Positions 24,405 through 37,391 are shown, numbered from the stretch's first letter. The stretch: DNA of 64,000 bases from Sycobia sp. Sy_11 (GCA_018907035.1 JACCIC010000187.1:682001-746000), one strand, 5' to 3'. Program-made: numbers and translations. The notes: a model not told the origin generated them from the letters alone.

Positions 24405-25350
24405 GATGCACTTCGTGTAAATACGTAATTGATGGAGTTCTCCTTCAGCTACCTCTGGCGATTCCTTTTAGGCGCGTCGCGCGTTTCTCGCTTCCATTCT
24501 TATTCCACTGGAGCTGTCGCTATATTGTCTAAGAGAAACAATATAAAATGTGATCGAAGAGTCCTTCGACACACACACAAACGCACACAGTCTCACCTTA
24601 TCAGCATATCGAATAATGTATTTTGTTTTTGTTTTTTTTTTTGTTATCATTTTTAAATATCCATATCTAGACGTAATAAGCGACAGTAAATTTAACTTCT
24701 CGCAATATGCCATTCAGATAAGTACAAAATAAATGCCTATTGTTATATATAGAAAGCCGTATAATACCTTTTACTTATCAAAATTTATCAAATCCCACAT
24801 ATCGGCCCCATACGTACTTCGGAACTCATTTGTATACGTGTATAATAAAATCAAAACTATGTCGAGATTGTACGTATGTATATACGTATATGTATACACC
24901 GACACATGCACAATGCTTAAAAATTAAAGTCGAGCAGTAAACCGCGCATATACGAGCGTAAAATTGTAAGTACCTAATTAGCGTAGCCCTGCAAAACTGA
25001 CAAAAATCCAGGTAAAATCCGACTTAATTTGGCGGAGCCCATAATAATTATATGTGGGATTCTTCCTGCGCCGCGCTCTCGCTGAGTCCAACTAATAATA
25101 ATATACATTATGCATTTTCTTTCCTTTTCTTTTTTCTTCTTATTCTTCCCAATAGAGAGGCAAGTCAAGGGAAGAAAGACGAGCGGATGCTCGCGATGCA
25201 AATCTCCAGAACCTGGAGAGGAGAAGATCGAGGTAGTGTTGGTGCATATATATATAGGCCATATACCCTTCTTGCCGGGGCAGAAGATGAAGCGAGAGGC
25301 CTCGCGAAAGCAGAAGAAAATCAAGTATCCGTATACTAGGTAGCGGTGAG
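24400..25350. other. Mixed non-coding
   Basis: Moderately AT-rich. Open frames on both strands at 24974-25372 are shadows of each other and resemble no family. Confidence 0.4.
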
Positions 25351-25368
25351 CGCGCGTGTATAACACCG

Positions 25369-25374
<6 letters not shown>

Positions 25375-25416
<42 letters not shown>
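25375..25416. repeat. (AT)n microsatellite
   Basis: About 21 pure units. Confidence 0.97.
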
Positions 25417-25418
<2 letters not shown>

Positions 25419-25501
25419 CATACGGATCATGCGATTAAACTTTGGTGGGATGATAATTTGCATGATTTGCACGTCCGCACATACGCGTGCATGTGTATAA
25501 A

Positions 25502-25543
25502 TGTGTGTGCGTGCGTGTGTGTGTGTGTGTGTGTGGGTGTGTG
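25502..25543. repeat. (GT)n microsatellite, imperfect
   Basis: GT array with GC and GG interruptions. Confidence 0.93.
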
Positions 25544-25549
25544 AAACTT

Positions 25550-28500
25550 TTGACGATAGCACCACTCGTCCAGCACAGCAGGCCCGGAGATTCAGCACTA
25601 CGTCATTATCCGCGGCCTTACTGTAAGGCTAAAATTACTATTATTTTAAGTTTTTTTTTTAATACATCGCGCGTTACCCTAAAACTTCCATGGGCAATCA
25701 TCAATTTTTATATAACGTTTTTGTAGTTTAACTGGCTCCAGAAGAATTGACGATTAATGGTTGCGGCATCGCTGTGTCACTTTTTTTTTATTAATTCGTC
25801 AAATAATACGATTTTTCCCATTCAAATACTTAGATATATTTTTTTAAAATAAAATTACCTACACAGAATGTCAAAGGGGCAAACATCTATGCTTATAGCT
25901 GTAAATTCATGTATTTTATTCAAAGATTTTTAAGGAATTATTACTATATAAAAGTATTCTCAACCAAAAAAATCAACGAAAATATCAGATTTTATATACT
26001 TTAATGAAATATATTTTAATTTCACAACAGTAATAACTCTATATGTTTATATAATTATATACATCGTTCATATGTGACATTCATGTAATTGGATCTTACG
26101 GTCCATCATTTTCAAATAACTTAATTAATAAATATACATATTTACCGTAATGTAAACAATCTGCTAACATTATTTATCGCACAATCTGGTCTTATCTCCC
26201 TCCTTAACTCAGAAGTACATAAAAAGAATTGCAAAAACATTTTGTATGAGCAATTATATATTTCATAAAATTAAATTTAATTCGCGCAGCTTTTTGGAAG
26301 ATAAAATATCCTTATCGCTAATGCTAACGTAATAAAATAGAATTTATTCAAAGGCTTCAGTGACAGCGAAAAGTTGCATAATGTGTAAAAACTTATTGGT
26401 TCAGCTGTTTATATAGTACACAAATTTCAATGTACTTTATTACGCGATCAAAATTTATTCTACTGTATTATTTCGCTATAAATCACCTACTGATATATTT
26501 ATGGCAAATATACTGGCAAAACCTCATTCATTTTAAAAATTGAAAAAAATTTTGATGACATTATTTTGTCATTCAAGCGATATGATTTTCTACAGTTGTA
26601 AACTAACTTTAAATTTTCCTTTTTCACAAGGTGATATTGCATATTTATTCTTATTACTTGCCTCCACGATCCTACGGACGAGTTCAATAGGTAGTTTGTG
26701 ACGAAAGGAATAATTTTCTCTTCAATATTTGATATATTTGATTAATTCTACATTTGATGTTCATATTAACCATAGGTTAAAAATCAACATTTTATCAATT
26801 CTAATACTAAAACGATATAATACATTTAGATACTTCCAACGACGTTAAAAAAAAAGAAAATTCTAACTTATAGAAAATCATCTAACAGTTCAATGGTTCC
26901 CGACGAATTTTCTAAACTATCTTTAAAAGTTATATATCGAAAAATTTTAGCCATCTTCTTTCATCGCATATTCAATTTGAAATGTAGATTGCGATTTATA
27001 ATTTAAACATATCCGGAGTGAATTGATAAAGGTACGCGGAAAAAGTCGAGAGAACGGCGACGTGAACGAAATTGGCCCAGGTATAACATACGAGCTCGAA
27101 CATCTCAAAGGATATTCGTGGCCTTTTGAGAAAAGCCGAAGTAACCAAAGAGGCAAAAAAAATGAAAAAGAAGAAGAAGAAGCAGAAGGAGAACAAGAAG
27201 AAGTCTACGAGGCACCAAACGAAGTTAGGCCAAGGAGAGTCGCGGGAGATGGAATTAGGAGTGAGAGAGAAAGAGAGAGAGAGAAGAAAGTTAAGAGGAA
27301 AATGCATTTTTCGAGAAAAGGATCACCAAAGGGGGCGCCCCAGGGAGAAAAATTCTGTGTTGCTCGGATGCCTCGCGTTTCCTGCGTGTCGGATCCTCTT
27401 CTGATCTTTGTCTTTCTTCCTTATTTATATAGTTTCGTGAGTTATAGCGACGCCGACGCCTTGGAAGAAATGTCGAACCCGTGTATACGAATTATTGAGT
27501 TAGGAAGTTGCTTTGAACCCTTAATTTCCAGTTTTCTCGTCGATTTTCATCTGCGCGCGAAATAACTTATATTTAGATTTACTTATATAGATATGACTGG
27601 ATTTTAATGTTGATTTGATGTGACCATCCAGGTATAATCTTTTAATGTCGACTGTTCATTAAAAGCTCTGTTACATGTGACTTGTATATATTTCATAGAA
27701 AATACAGTAACTTCATTAGCTCAAAAGATTTCATATTTAAATTGACTTAAACAACATGGAAGAAGAACTATTTCTATACGCTTTTACGTCTTCTAAAATG
27801 AGACATTTAACTTTTACCGCGTCATTTACAAGTACTCCTTATTAATAATGACAGACTTTTTAATACTTCATTCGAACAAAATAATGAGTCATAATTATCC
27901 AATTAAGATGATCAGCGATCAGAATTTCATAAAATTACAAGTAAAATACTGCTATCAAATAAATATTACAATTTAAACGCTGTTGAATAAAGAGAACATG
28001 AAAGCAAAGACTTCGATTAATTTTGAAATCTTTCATCGCTATATCTGATTATCATTCGACATTTAATATTTAGCTAATTATTAAAAGATATGTTGAGAGA
28101 AGATGAAAATTGGCGCCCTCGTATCATGGGAGGCTCGTCGAGAATAATAATAATAATAATCGTTCGGTTAAATATTCGCTGTAGTAACTTATGCCGTATT
28201 CATTTCTTCATTTGCCCATTAGGCGACACTTTATTAAATGATTCTCAAGGTAAATTCTCAGAGTTCGAGTATACAGTCCTTAATGTCATCGACACCTTTT
28301 TACCCGGCTAAAATATCTAATTAGAATAACTCCCATTTGTCATTATAAACGCGCGGCCAAGCCTGGCGCGTCGATATATTCATTACAGTTTAATCCCATC
28401 GACACGCAACAGTATTCGCTTCGAAATTATTTTTGCTTTTTTCCTCGTCTTCCTCAATTCCGAAGTATAAAATAGAAGGTATAAAGCAGCGGACTTTAAT

Positions 28501-28590
28501 CTCTCGAATCGCCGATTAATGCGACTCGCCATTCGCGCCAGAACGATTTCTGTCGGGGCCGCTCTTAACGCGCCCGCGCATACGTGTATA
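25550..28590. other. AT-rich intronic-looking DNA
   Basis: No element was recognised. The 180-codon frame at 27023-27565 is Lys/Glu-rich because of purine-rich (GAA/AGA) sequence and is probably not coding. Confidence 0.4.
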
Positions 28591-28594
28591 CGGG

Positions 28595-29448
28595 GTGGTG
28601 TATTTTGATATTTCATTCCGACAGTGTATTAAGAAATATATTAATAGGATTCGATACGAGCGCGGCACCGCTTGCAAAATTATTTTTGCTTTCGGATTGA
28701 ACTGTTTTTTTATTCTCATCTCTCGGGTTGTTTCTTTTTTGCGTTTGTTGATCTTGAGTAAGCACACACAGCAGCGGCTAAGAGAGCAAAGAGACAGGGA
28801 GGGGGGACATAAAACGAGTTCGCTCGACGGGCAAAAGGAGGAGCTGGTTTTCGAAATGCTCGAAACCTTCCCCTCGGATCGCTGCTCGTATACTTCACTC
28901 GCTGCCCTTCATACGACTTTCCGTCTATTTCTCTTCGTACGCCATTCTTATCGAATCTTTGTCCATCTGTCTTATACCATCTCCCTTATTCCAATTCTTC
29001 TTTCTCGTCTTATGCTACGTCTTTTTTCGACTCCTTTTTATTACATTATTCCGCGCGCTTGTTCTTCGAAGAATATTTTTATTGTTTTTTGTTCACCGAA
29101 CAGGCTTCTTCATTGCCAGCTTTATACGCCGATCATTCTTAAGTATCAAGGAAGATATTCGGTCGATCAATTATTGGTCTTGATAATATGCGTCGCTCGT
29201 GCTATCAGGAATATCGATATCGAAACGATAGGTATACTTTTCCGCAATACATTGTAGCTTGTACTGAACATCATCGATTCCTTTTTTCTGGAACGAAAGT
29301 TCTCGATTTTCACCTGCCTCGGGGCCTGTATTTGTCTCTTCGTTCATATCATCCGACTTTGGAACAATTTTGGAAAAAAATTCGAGTAACGTTTGGCAGC
29401 TTCGACCTGGTTAAATTTTCTCTTAATTACGCATCGATGGTGAGTTAA
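28595..29448 (+). other. Two overlapping long open frames ending at a donor
   Basis: A 220-codon open frame (28595-29257) overlaps an 86-codon one (29188-29448). The first has no ATG until 28856, which leaves 133 codons, rich in hydrophobic and Arg residues. The second stops just after ASM|VS, where GATG|GTGAGT is a consensus donor at 29440. One open frame of this length is about what 64 kb of DNA gives by chance. No family was recognised. Confidence 0.15.
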
Positions 29449-29738
29449 ATTGTTTAATCAAAGATAATTTGAGGTTTCAGAAAGGATAATCTTTTTTTAA
29501 TTTTTATGCTGAATATTTTAATAATTCCGCTGAAAATCTTCTGCCAAAATCTGTCGGAATTCGATTTTCAACGCTAAAATTGTGCAAACCAGTAGATACT
29601 ATTTTTAGGGAATAATCTGACTGTGTGTCAGAAGTAAATTCAGTATATTTCTAATCAGCGAATATAGCAACCCATCTTTCGTATAAGTGTATATATAATT
29701 ATACATATGGTTAAATGAGTGCATGAAACTATACTTAC

Positions 29739-29778
29739 TTGAAAATCAGAGGTTGATAGATTAGGGATCTGATTAAGT
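29739..29778 (-). other. Candidate minus-strand micro-exon, 40 nt
   Basis: The donor TTCAA|GTAAGTATAG is excellent. The acceptor AAAAAAATTTAG is mediocre. One base in, the frame reads LNQIPNLSTSDFQ. Its phase is compatible with one of the two open frames of the 56414-56451 candidate. Confidence 0.2.
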
Positions 29779-30719
29779 CTAAATTTTTTTGAAGAGTATA
29801 ATAATTGTAAAGCAATTAATATCAGAATCGTTTAATATACTTGATACTTACAATGATGACTAAAAAACGCGTTATCTTATCACCTATGTGCTGCCAAAGC
29901 TAATTTGATATTTTTCAGTAGCAGAAAAACAGCAGAGCTATAAGATACAGTGCAATTTACTAAAACAATGTTAACTTCCACGTACCAATATAACAGATAT
30001 AGAAACTCTAGGATTTGCAATTGCGTTTACAATTTGAAAGCTGGGTACAATTGTAAACATCGTACTCATATGATGGTTGATCATCGAATCTGAGAAGCCA
30101 AATCAAAGTAAATATCGAATATATCGCTCGAGAATGTGTTAAGCAGATTTGAGTTCACTTTATTTACATCGCTCACGCAATGCTTCTTTTCTCGTGTTTC
30201 GCTAAACACGCCTCAAGATAGCCATACCCTGATTAATCATAGTAATGGTAAAATTTTATACCGTTATTTTCTTCAGTTATTACAATAATCAAATGACTCA
30301 TTTCCACTACAATGACAGCTATTTTAACCACTTCTCTGGCAGGGACAACCGGTTTTTCTACTGTCATTAACGTGATCCTTTCAATATTAATGAAAAATGT
30401 TACAATGTGCTATCTGGACTCATTACTCACTCTCTCACTCTCTTTCTCCCTCCCTCTTCCTTGCCATATATACTCATTTTTACACTTTATCCACTTTAAG
30501 CCCATGAGGTAGTTTTTGCACTCTCTTTTCCTCGTCTACCTCACCGCGCCTTTCTCCGCTCCACACCTTTCGCCTGACGATCTTCGTGCTTGGTCTGGCA
30601 AAGAAAAGTCGGACCCCAGCACAAGAATTCACGAACGTGTCGGAAAAAGGAGAACGAGTCTGAAAGGTCTTCCCCCTCCCATCTGAACGTCGTCGCACTG
30701 TCGCGCAAGCGCGTATTAA

Positions 30720-30721
<2 letters not shown>

Positions 30722-30768
<47 letters not shown>
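30722..30768. repeat. (AT)n microsatellite
   Basis: About 23 pure units. Confidence 0.97.
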
Positions 30769-30770
<2 letters not shown>

Positions 30771-32749
30771 CATACTTGCACGTAGCTCGTAAACCGCGAG
30801 CACGCCCGACGTGCATGGGGGAATCTTTAGTTCATATTTTGAACCCAATGCATAGTCGAGTGTCGTTTCTCTCTCTCTCTCCCTCTCTTGATTACGGCCT
30901 ATTGAGATGATCGGTAGAAACGAAAAGAGAGGATCTCAAAGACTCTATAATTCGGCATTCTTTGGGAGCTTTTTACTCAACGGTACCATCACATACCCTC
31001 CCTTACCCCCACCGTCGTTCCCATTATGCTCCTCGTGTCTCCACTTTGGAGCGTTCGAGGCGCATTGTGGTAAAATTTCTCGACCCAGTTGCAATTACAA
31101 TTAAAGTCGTCGGTGTAATACGATAGGCATTATTGTCACATTCTACGACTTGACGATTTTCAATTAGTCTTCCGGCGGAGAATCTATTATTCACTGCGAG
31201 GTGAATATAATTAAAGTTATACTCGAATAAAAAAAGATACATAATTTTGTTCTTTCGTTGGGCTATTGTTTTTTTTCTCTATATTTCAAAACTATTCGCA
31301 TTTTATTCGATGCCTGTGCGGTCTTATGTATTATTAAAAAATTAATTTTACCGTTTGAACCAAGCCGCTTAGCTCGTTTGTTAAAATTGTAAAAAATAAA
31401 ATATCAACATCTACCTATTTTAGGAAAACGAGGCTTCTATAAAATGGACTAAAAATAAAATAATTTACTCCATATGATATCCCGATGAAAACTTCCCGCG
31501 TGGGTTGGAAGTACAAAAACGGTCGGTTCGTCGTAAAAGAAAGGTCAACGGTTGTTCCATGCGTCAAGACAACCTGTCACACAAATATTTCAAACACATC
31601 GAGCTACTTTGTAGTATATTAGCTTCGATGATTTTCATAAGTCGAAAATGTATTTTTCACTTTTGAGCCAACAAATAAATGGTCTTATAATTATAGTTAA
31701 AATAATGTAAAAAAGGTAGACACAAGTACGCAAAGCAGGCAATTCTTGACCGGGTGTAGCGAGATCAATCGTACGAGATAAAAACCAACTTTCGCATTAG
31801 TATTGGACAATGTATTTATCTTAAGGAAAACCGGAAAATCGCATTAAAGTTGCGATTTTCAACTGCGAGCGCTGAAAAATTAATGTTACATTACAAATGC
31901 CCTTGAAGGTCATCAACAGACCAGCGAAGAATAAGCTCTTTTTTAGTTTTCAGCTGCTTCGGTGTTTCGATGGCTGACACGATGCATATAATATCATAAC
32001 GCTACTATACCTCAATAATTCATTATTTTTGTGGTTTGTGCATACAGAAACATTTACGCTTTTACTTAATTTTTTTTTTAATTTTAACATTAACTAATGT
32101 AATTAAATAATTATTTTAAATTAATGATTAAATTAAATAAAATTAAATTAAATTAAAACAGCCTGTCAATGTTCAGAATTTTGTATAATTGCGATAATCG
32201 TTAAAGGTATTAAAAGATACATCATTTATATAATGTTTGTTCATGTATGAAATTTGATGTATTGCTTATACATACATACATACATACATATATATATAAT
32301 TCCGAAATATCTACTTTGCTCTTTTTAGAGTGTCAATTCAACAAGTTAATAAAATGTTATTTCTGATATTTATATTTTTTTATTGTGAATCTATGTAAGC
32401 AAAATCCCAATGAAAATTGCAATTTGACCCACAGTGATGGATCGTTTTACAATGTAACTATTTAATGAAATCCATCCGACTCGTTGATTGATTTAACTTA
32501 AAATATCGTTTGCATTTAGTACATAATACGCAATGGAAATATAGGATAATAATTCGAAATGTAATAAGACAAAGCATTTAAATTTGTCGCGTCACGAAAT
32601 TGAAAAAAAAAACTACTTATATATCACAGTTTTACATATATTGATACGTGAATGATCCGATGAACATTTCCAATGTATATTATATGCAGGACGAATTTTT
32701 TCAATAAAATCATCGAGAATGCTACATTGGCCTTTTCTTACAATTACCG

Positions 32750-33008
32750 GGTAAACAGTAGGGTGATAGAGAAACGAGGGGGGGTGGAGAGGGAGTAGTA
32801 AAAAGAGAGGCAAGAAGCGAGCGAGGGTAGGTTGCGGATACACGGCAGCTTGTGCAATCCGGCTGCGATTTCCGCTGGCAGAGAGTCGCATCAATCAACG
32901 GAGAGAGGGGGGGAGCGAAGGTAGCACGAGGCGCAGAAAGGGGGGAATCAAAAGCTGCGCCCACCCACCCCCACCACGTGGCTCAATTCGAGTTCTCCTT
33001 CGTGTGTA

Positions 33009-33041
<33 letters not shown>

Positions 33042-33245
33042 GCACGCACAGTCGCATGACGCGGTGCGACGCTGCGAAGGAAGAGAAGAAGAGGAGAGAT
33101 GCCTGGGACAACGGTCTCATTAGGCATTGTCCCGGGAGTCGTACTCGTCCTCTTCCCCCCTACTCGTCGTCTCTCTCGTTTATTTATTTTGCCCCGGCGC
33201 GGCAAGAAAATTCTCGCGGTCGTCGGGAGCGGGTGGGTGCGGTGA
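32750..33245. other. G/C-richer patch ending at a donor
   Basis: Purine-rich then GC-rich, with (AT)n at 33009-33036 and a 10 bp hairpin (33102-33111 with 33127-33136). It ends in GTGCG|GTGAGT at 33242, a consensus donor, so a 5' non-coding exon is possible. Confidence 0.25.
33009..33036. repeat. (AT)n microsatellite
   Basis: 14 pure units. Confidence 0.95.
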
Positions 33246-33387
33246 GTTTAAAAAAAATTCTGTTTGAATATGCGTATGTGCGCGTGCTAATTGTATATGT
33301 ATATATTTTGTAATTGGGAAAACCCCAATGAGATTAAGATTTACTCTAGCGTGAATTTATTTCTGATTAGTTTTTCTTCTTAAACGC

Positions 33388-33447
<60 letters not shown>
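33388..33447. repeat. (AGT)n microsatellite
   Basis: 20 pure trinucleotide units. Confidence 0.97.
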
Positions 33448-33479
33448 CGTAGCAGCAATAGTTAAATTTTAAATTTAAT

Positions 33480-34900
33480 GATAAATACATAAATTTTTTG
33501 AGTGTCAAATAGGGAATAAATATCAATTTACGAAATCGCTTCTTTAGCGCACAATGGATCGTTTCGATAATCGAACTCCATTGACTTTTCAGATAAACGA
33601 GTAGGACCTTTGAGTTGAGAAGAACTTTCTTTGGGCTAAACAGTTATTACCACGGTTATAACACCATCAAGTAGCGTAGCTTCATTTTTATTGATTTGCC
33701 AATTCATCCACTGTTTTTTAGAACTTTTGCAGCCTGTTTCTTGCCGAAATTTTTAATAATAATATTGAATTTGCGTCAAAAAGCAAATAAATTTGTGCAT
33801 TGTAAAAAATTGCGCCATAAAAAACATGGCTTATATGCAACAGCTCTTATTGTATATACTTCTGCTCAATCTTATATAAAACATCATATACCACTGCTAT
33901 TGTTTCTAAATATGCTGTGATCGCTAGTGTTTTTGAGATCAGTCATCTAGAACGCTAAATTATAGTTAACGATGTTAAAAAATATATTAAAAATTATCTC
34001 TCAAAATGTAAATTTTTTAAAGAGGATTTTCACAAAGTTTATACACTCGATTTCGCTAAAAATTTATATACTTATATTTATATTTATAAAGTTATTTCAG
34101 AAATTACGAAAGAACTCATAAAATATCAAAGCATCAAATAGGTATGATTACTTTACCGTACCTTTTGCTTCATCTAAAATCAACATTTTTTATAAAATCG
34201 AATGAAACAGAAACATTGTCGTAGATAGTACAACTGAAATGACGCTAATATACGTTATCATAAGTTATACAAAGCCTATTTTACCGAAATTTAAGTATAG
34301 CATTTGTATGAAATATTTTTGTAAATTTTTCTTACTTTCTAAGGTAACTTCAAAACCGTGATTTTCATTGCTTTTTCCACAATAACCACCGTTATATATT
34401 CGTAATCAACATCACATCTAAGCAGTTAAAAAAATTTAAGCAAACTTATCAGAAATATATCCTTTAGAAATTACGAATTATTTTTATACGAGAAGCTATC
34501 TCAACGAAATTTTTTCCTCTGCTATATTAAAATATACAAATCACTGCCTCAAGGCATTTTTTTTAAAGGTTAAGGCTTTATTTTACTCTCTACCTGAGAT
34601 TTGCCAAAAATATTTACAACACTTAAAACGAGATCAAAGGTACACCGAAAGCAATATACCCTATTGGCGGATAAATATTTTCTTGCATTCTAGATAGAAA
34701 TCCATTTCTTAAAATTACTACTAGAATCTAAAAATAGTTTACCTCAATCAGTTCCGTCGGATTCGTTTCAAATCTGGCGCTTATTTTCATAAATTGTGAA
34801 ATTTGTGCTACCAGAAAACTATCATCACTTGACAATACAAATTCATTCCAGCGATGTTTTTGAAAATTTCTTACTACTTGTTTTTGCGTGGAAGAGCTAG
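33480..34900. other. AT-rich non-coding
   Basis: Nothing supported. Short open frames only. Confidence 0.5.
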
Positions 34901-34976
34901 GGGGTGAAATATCATATAGCCGAGATAAGTAGCACCTCGGATCTATGGCAATTTAGACTTTTTGCAAATATTATAT

Positions 34977-35047
<71 letters not shown>
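34977..35047. repeat. (CA)n microsatellite
   Basis: About 35 pure units, the longest CA array here. Confidence 0.97.
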
Positions 35048-35053
<6 letters not shown>

Positions 35054-35139
35054 AACAGTGGGACAAACCGCGGGAGAAGCAGCAGTTCGGGGCGCGCAGC
35101 TGTTTCCACGCAAAGTATTTCTACCACCGCGACCGGAAT

Positions 35140-35142
<3 letters not shown>

Positions 35143-35196
<54 letters not shown>
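35143..35196. repeat. (GA)n microsatellite
   Basis: About 27 pure units, 96 bp after the CA array. Confidence 0.97.
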
Positions 35197-35197
<1 letters not shown>

Positions 35198-35239
35198 AAC
35201 AGAAAGGGAGAGACCTGCTACTCGCCATCTATTTCTATC

Positions 35240-35640
35240 CTAGCGCAAAGAGTACGGGGTTCGCACTTGCGCCCGCGCGGCAGTTGGAGCACTGCGACAA
35301 GTAGCTCTCCTCTCTCTCTCTCTGTCTCTCTTCCTTTCCATGTCTTCTCCTTCCATCCTACGCCACACGACCTTCTTCAGTCCGCCTTATTTTCTCGACA
35401 AGTCTCCGGAGTTCCGTAACCCCCCACCCCTATTTAAGAACCGGGGAGAATGGACGAGAGAGACGGCGGGAGAAGGGCGGGGAGGGGGTCGAGCGGGCGG
35501 CAGGGAAGCGGTGGAGAAAAAAACCCAGGGAGGAGAACAAGAAAAGGGACTGGCAGAAAATCCATCCGAGAATCTCGCCCGAGTTCTCGCGGGCGGACGC
35601 GCGCGCGCGTACACATTTCCCGAGCGTTGCCCGAAGCCGT
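35240..35640. other. GC-rich, purine/pyrimidine-skewed patch
   Basis: It follows the (CA)n and (AG)n arrays. Open frames overlap on both strands (75-103 codons), which fits low stop content rather than coding. Confidence 0.35.
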
Positions 35641-36420
35641 TTCGTGTATAATGGAGAATTCGAATGAATATATTAATAAATTTGCGGATTAACTCCGTAT
35701 GTGTAATGCGTCGATATAAAGTTTCGCGTCCCGACCTGTCGCTGCAACTATTTAGCCTCGATGATCTGATTATTGTGGTATTTTTTTTGTTTTTGTCTTC
35801 TTTTGTTCTATTTTTTCTTCTCTTTTTTTTCTATTTCAATAACGACGACGTCGCTTAATAAATTCTCTAGGTGTTTGCGCGCGTGCGCATGTATACGTAC
35901 GCGCGATCGTAATAAAAATTTATTGGCTTAGGAACGTGATGAAAAAAAATAACAATCAATTGTATTATCAATGCTTAAGCGGTACGATGATGGAATTGCA
36001 CCTTTCCTGTGAAAATTAATTTTTAAACAAAGAATTTCGTCTTATTTTCTTTCTTCTTATTTAATATAAAACTAATAATATTTTTCTATACGATTGTTCG
36101 ATAAGAACCGAATCGATTTCACACATAAGATACATCGTAACTATCAAGCTACAGAGGAAGCAATTTTCATTTGTTAATCTCATTTGTAACACACAAGATG
36201 TATAATATTTTAACAGCAACAAATCTATAATTAAAATTTATCATAGAACCTATAAATACTTAATGGAAATCGACATTATATATATATATTTTTTTTTTCT
36301 CGTTATTTCACGCATCTGTTTGTATTCTCTGCAAAGCTTTTTTGTTTTCGACGGCGTTATATTTCTTTTTTACTTGAATTTCTCGATTTATAGTTAAAAT
36401 AGCTAATTTTGTGTGTGTTT
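35640..36420. other. AT-rich non-coding
   Basis: No feature was recognised before the acceptor at 36428. Confidence 0.45.
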
Positions 36421-36428
36421 TTTTTCAG

Positions 36429-36573
36429 ACACAAAGGAACGGGAATGCTGCTCACTGTCGAGAAAGCCTGTGATGGTTCTTGTTCCAATTTACGTCCGGA
36501 TTTTGGAAACAGCTGCAGTCGGTTAATTGCGCATCTCGGTATTTTTCACATTACTGTGAAAAATGTCCGATAA
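36429..36573 (+). other. Candidate plus-strand terminal exon
   Basis: A T8CAG acceptor ends at 36428 and opens a GC-richer island in AT-rich DNA. Two frames stay open: TKERECCSLSRKP... to the stop at 36524-36526, and HKGTGMLLTVEKACDG... to 36571-36573. AATAAA follows at 36679-36684. The layout suits the last exon of a coding or long non-coding transcript. No family was recognised. Confidence 0.3.
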
Positions 36574-37218
36574 TTACGACCAAGGGATCGGAGTCGAAAA
36601 ATGTTGTTAATTTTAAATATTTACATTACGAAATCTTCTTTTTCAAGGGTATATTGTAAATGTATTGTTAGTGAATTCAATAAAGTGATAGGCACCCAAC
36701 CAAGAATCAATTCTTACGAGAAGGTCTGAAAAACATAAAATTAAATAATTTAAGTTCATTGGGCGTCGATGTATTTAATTTTAACGAAGCTGCGACAATT
36801 AATTTTCATTCTTCATTATCACAGAAATTTGGCTTATAAAATGTTTTTCATCTCTAAAATTTCTTCTTATATTTTGAAAATATATTTTTGGCATTCCGAC
36901 TTCCTCCAACAATTATCCTTTATAAGCATAAAATTTTTTGTCAATGTTGAATTTTCAACAGAATAAAATAAACTTTGTGCAATTCAAAATTTTTCTAATT
37001 ATTGGTTTAATGATATATAATTGGTTTTTAATTAAAACGAAATTTTTGTTAAAAAACTATCGAGCATTCAATAAACTTATTTTTAAGACGATTTAGATGA
37101 ACCACAATTATTTTCGAATCAAATTTCATGATAAAAGAGTAATACTGTACGTTTTGATATAAATAAAATTAAAACAGAGTCTCGTAATCTAGTTTTACAA
37201 TGTAACATTTGTTTATAG

Positions 37219-37285
37219 GTATGTGAAAGGGCATATGAATATTTCCGATGTAGGAGAAGCGGTTATGGAAATTGAAAATCTGTAA
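37219..37285 (+). other. Candidate plus-strand short terminal exon
   Basis: The acceptor TTGTTTATAG is followed by a frame reading YVKGHMNISDVGEAVMEIENL and the stop TAA 37283-37285, which overlaps AATAAA. The peptide is balanced in composition. Its function is unknown. Confidence 0.25.
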
Positions 37286-37355
37286 TAAATGTTATTAATT
37301 ATAAAACAGTTGCTTAATTTTTACGTCCATTCAATGAATTTTTTTCACTTGCTAG

Positions 37356-37391
37356 CACGAATGGGTTACTCGGTAGATGTGTACTTCCCAC
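37356..37391 (+). other. Candidate plus-strand micro-exon, 36 nt
   Basis: A T7 tract with CACTTGCTAG forms the acceptor and CCCAC|GTAAGTAA the donor. The frame RMGYSVDVYFP is open, and it also extends upstream to an ATG at 37334 (MNFFHLLARMGYSV...), so this could be a first coding exon. It lies 70 bp beyond the 37219-37285 candidate. Confidence 0.25.

Larger units (their letters stand above)
29450..32740. other. AT-rich intronic-looking DNA
   Basis: It contains the 29739-29778 candidate exon, an (AT)n array at 30722-30768, pyrimidine-rich patches near 30430 and 30870 and AATTA-type low complexity near 32100-32160. No gene was found. Confidence 0.4.

Noticed and set aside
27023..27565. 180-codon Lys/Glu-rich frame
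   Set aside because: Produced by a purine-rich (GAA/AGA) stretch. It looks like coiled coil only because of base composition.
34904..35419. 171-codon frame
   Set aside because: Most of it translates (CA)n and (GA)n microsatellites.
36711..36745. Minus-strand TTTTTCAG followed 8 nt later by GTAAGA
   Set aside because: Resembles a recursive site, but the halves are not fused and an 8 nt exon is improbable.
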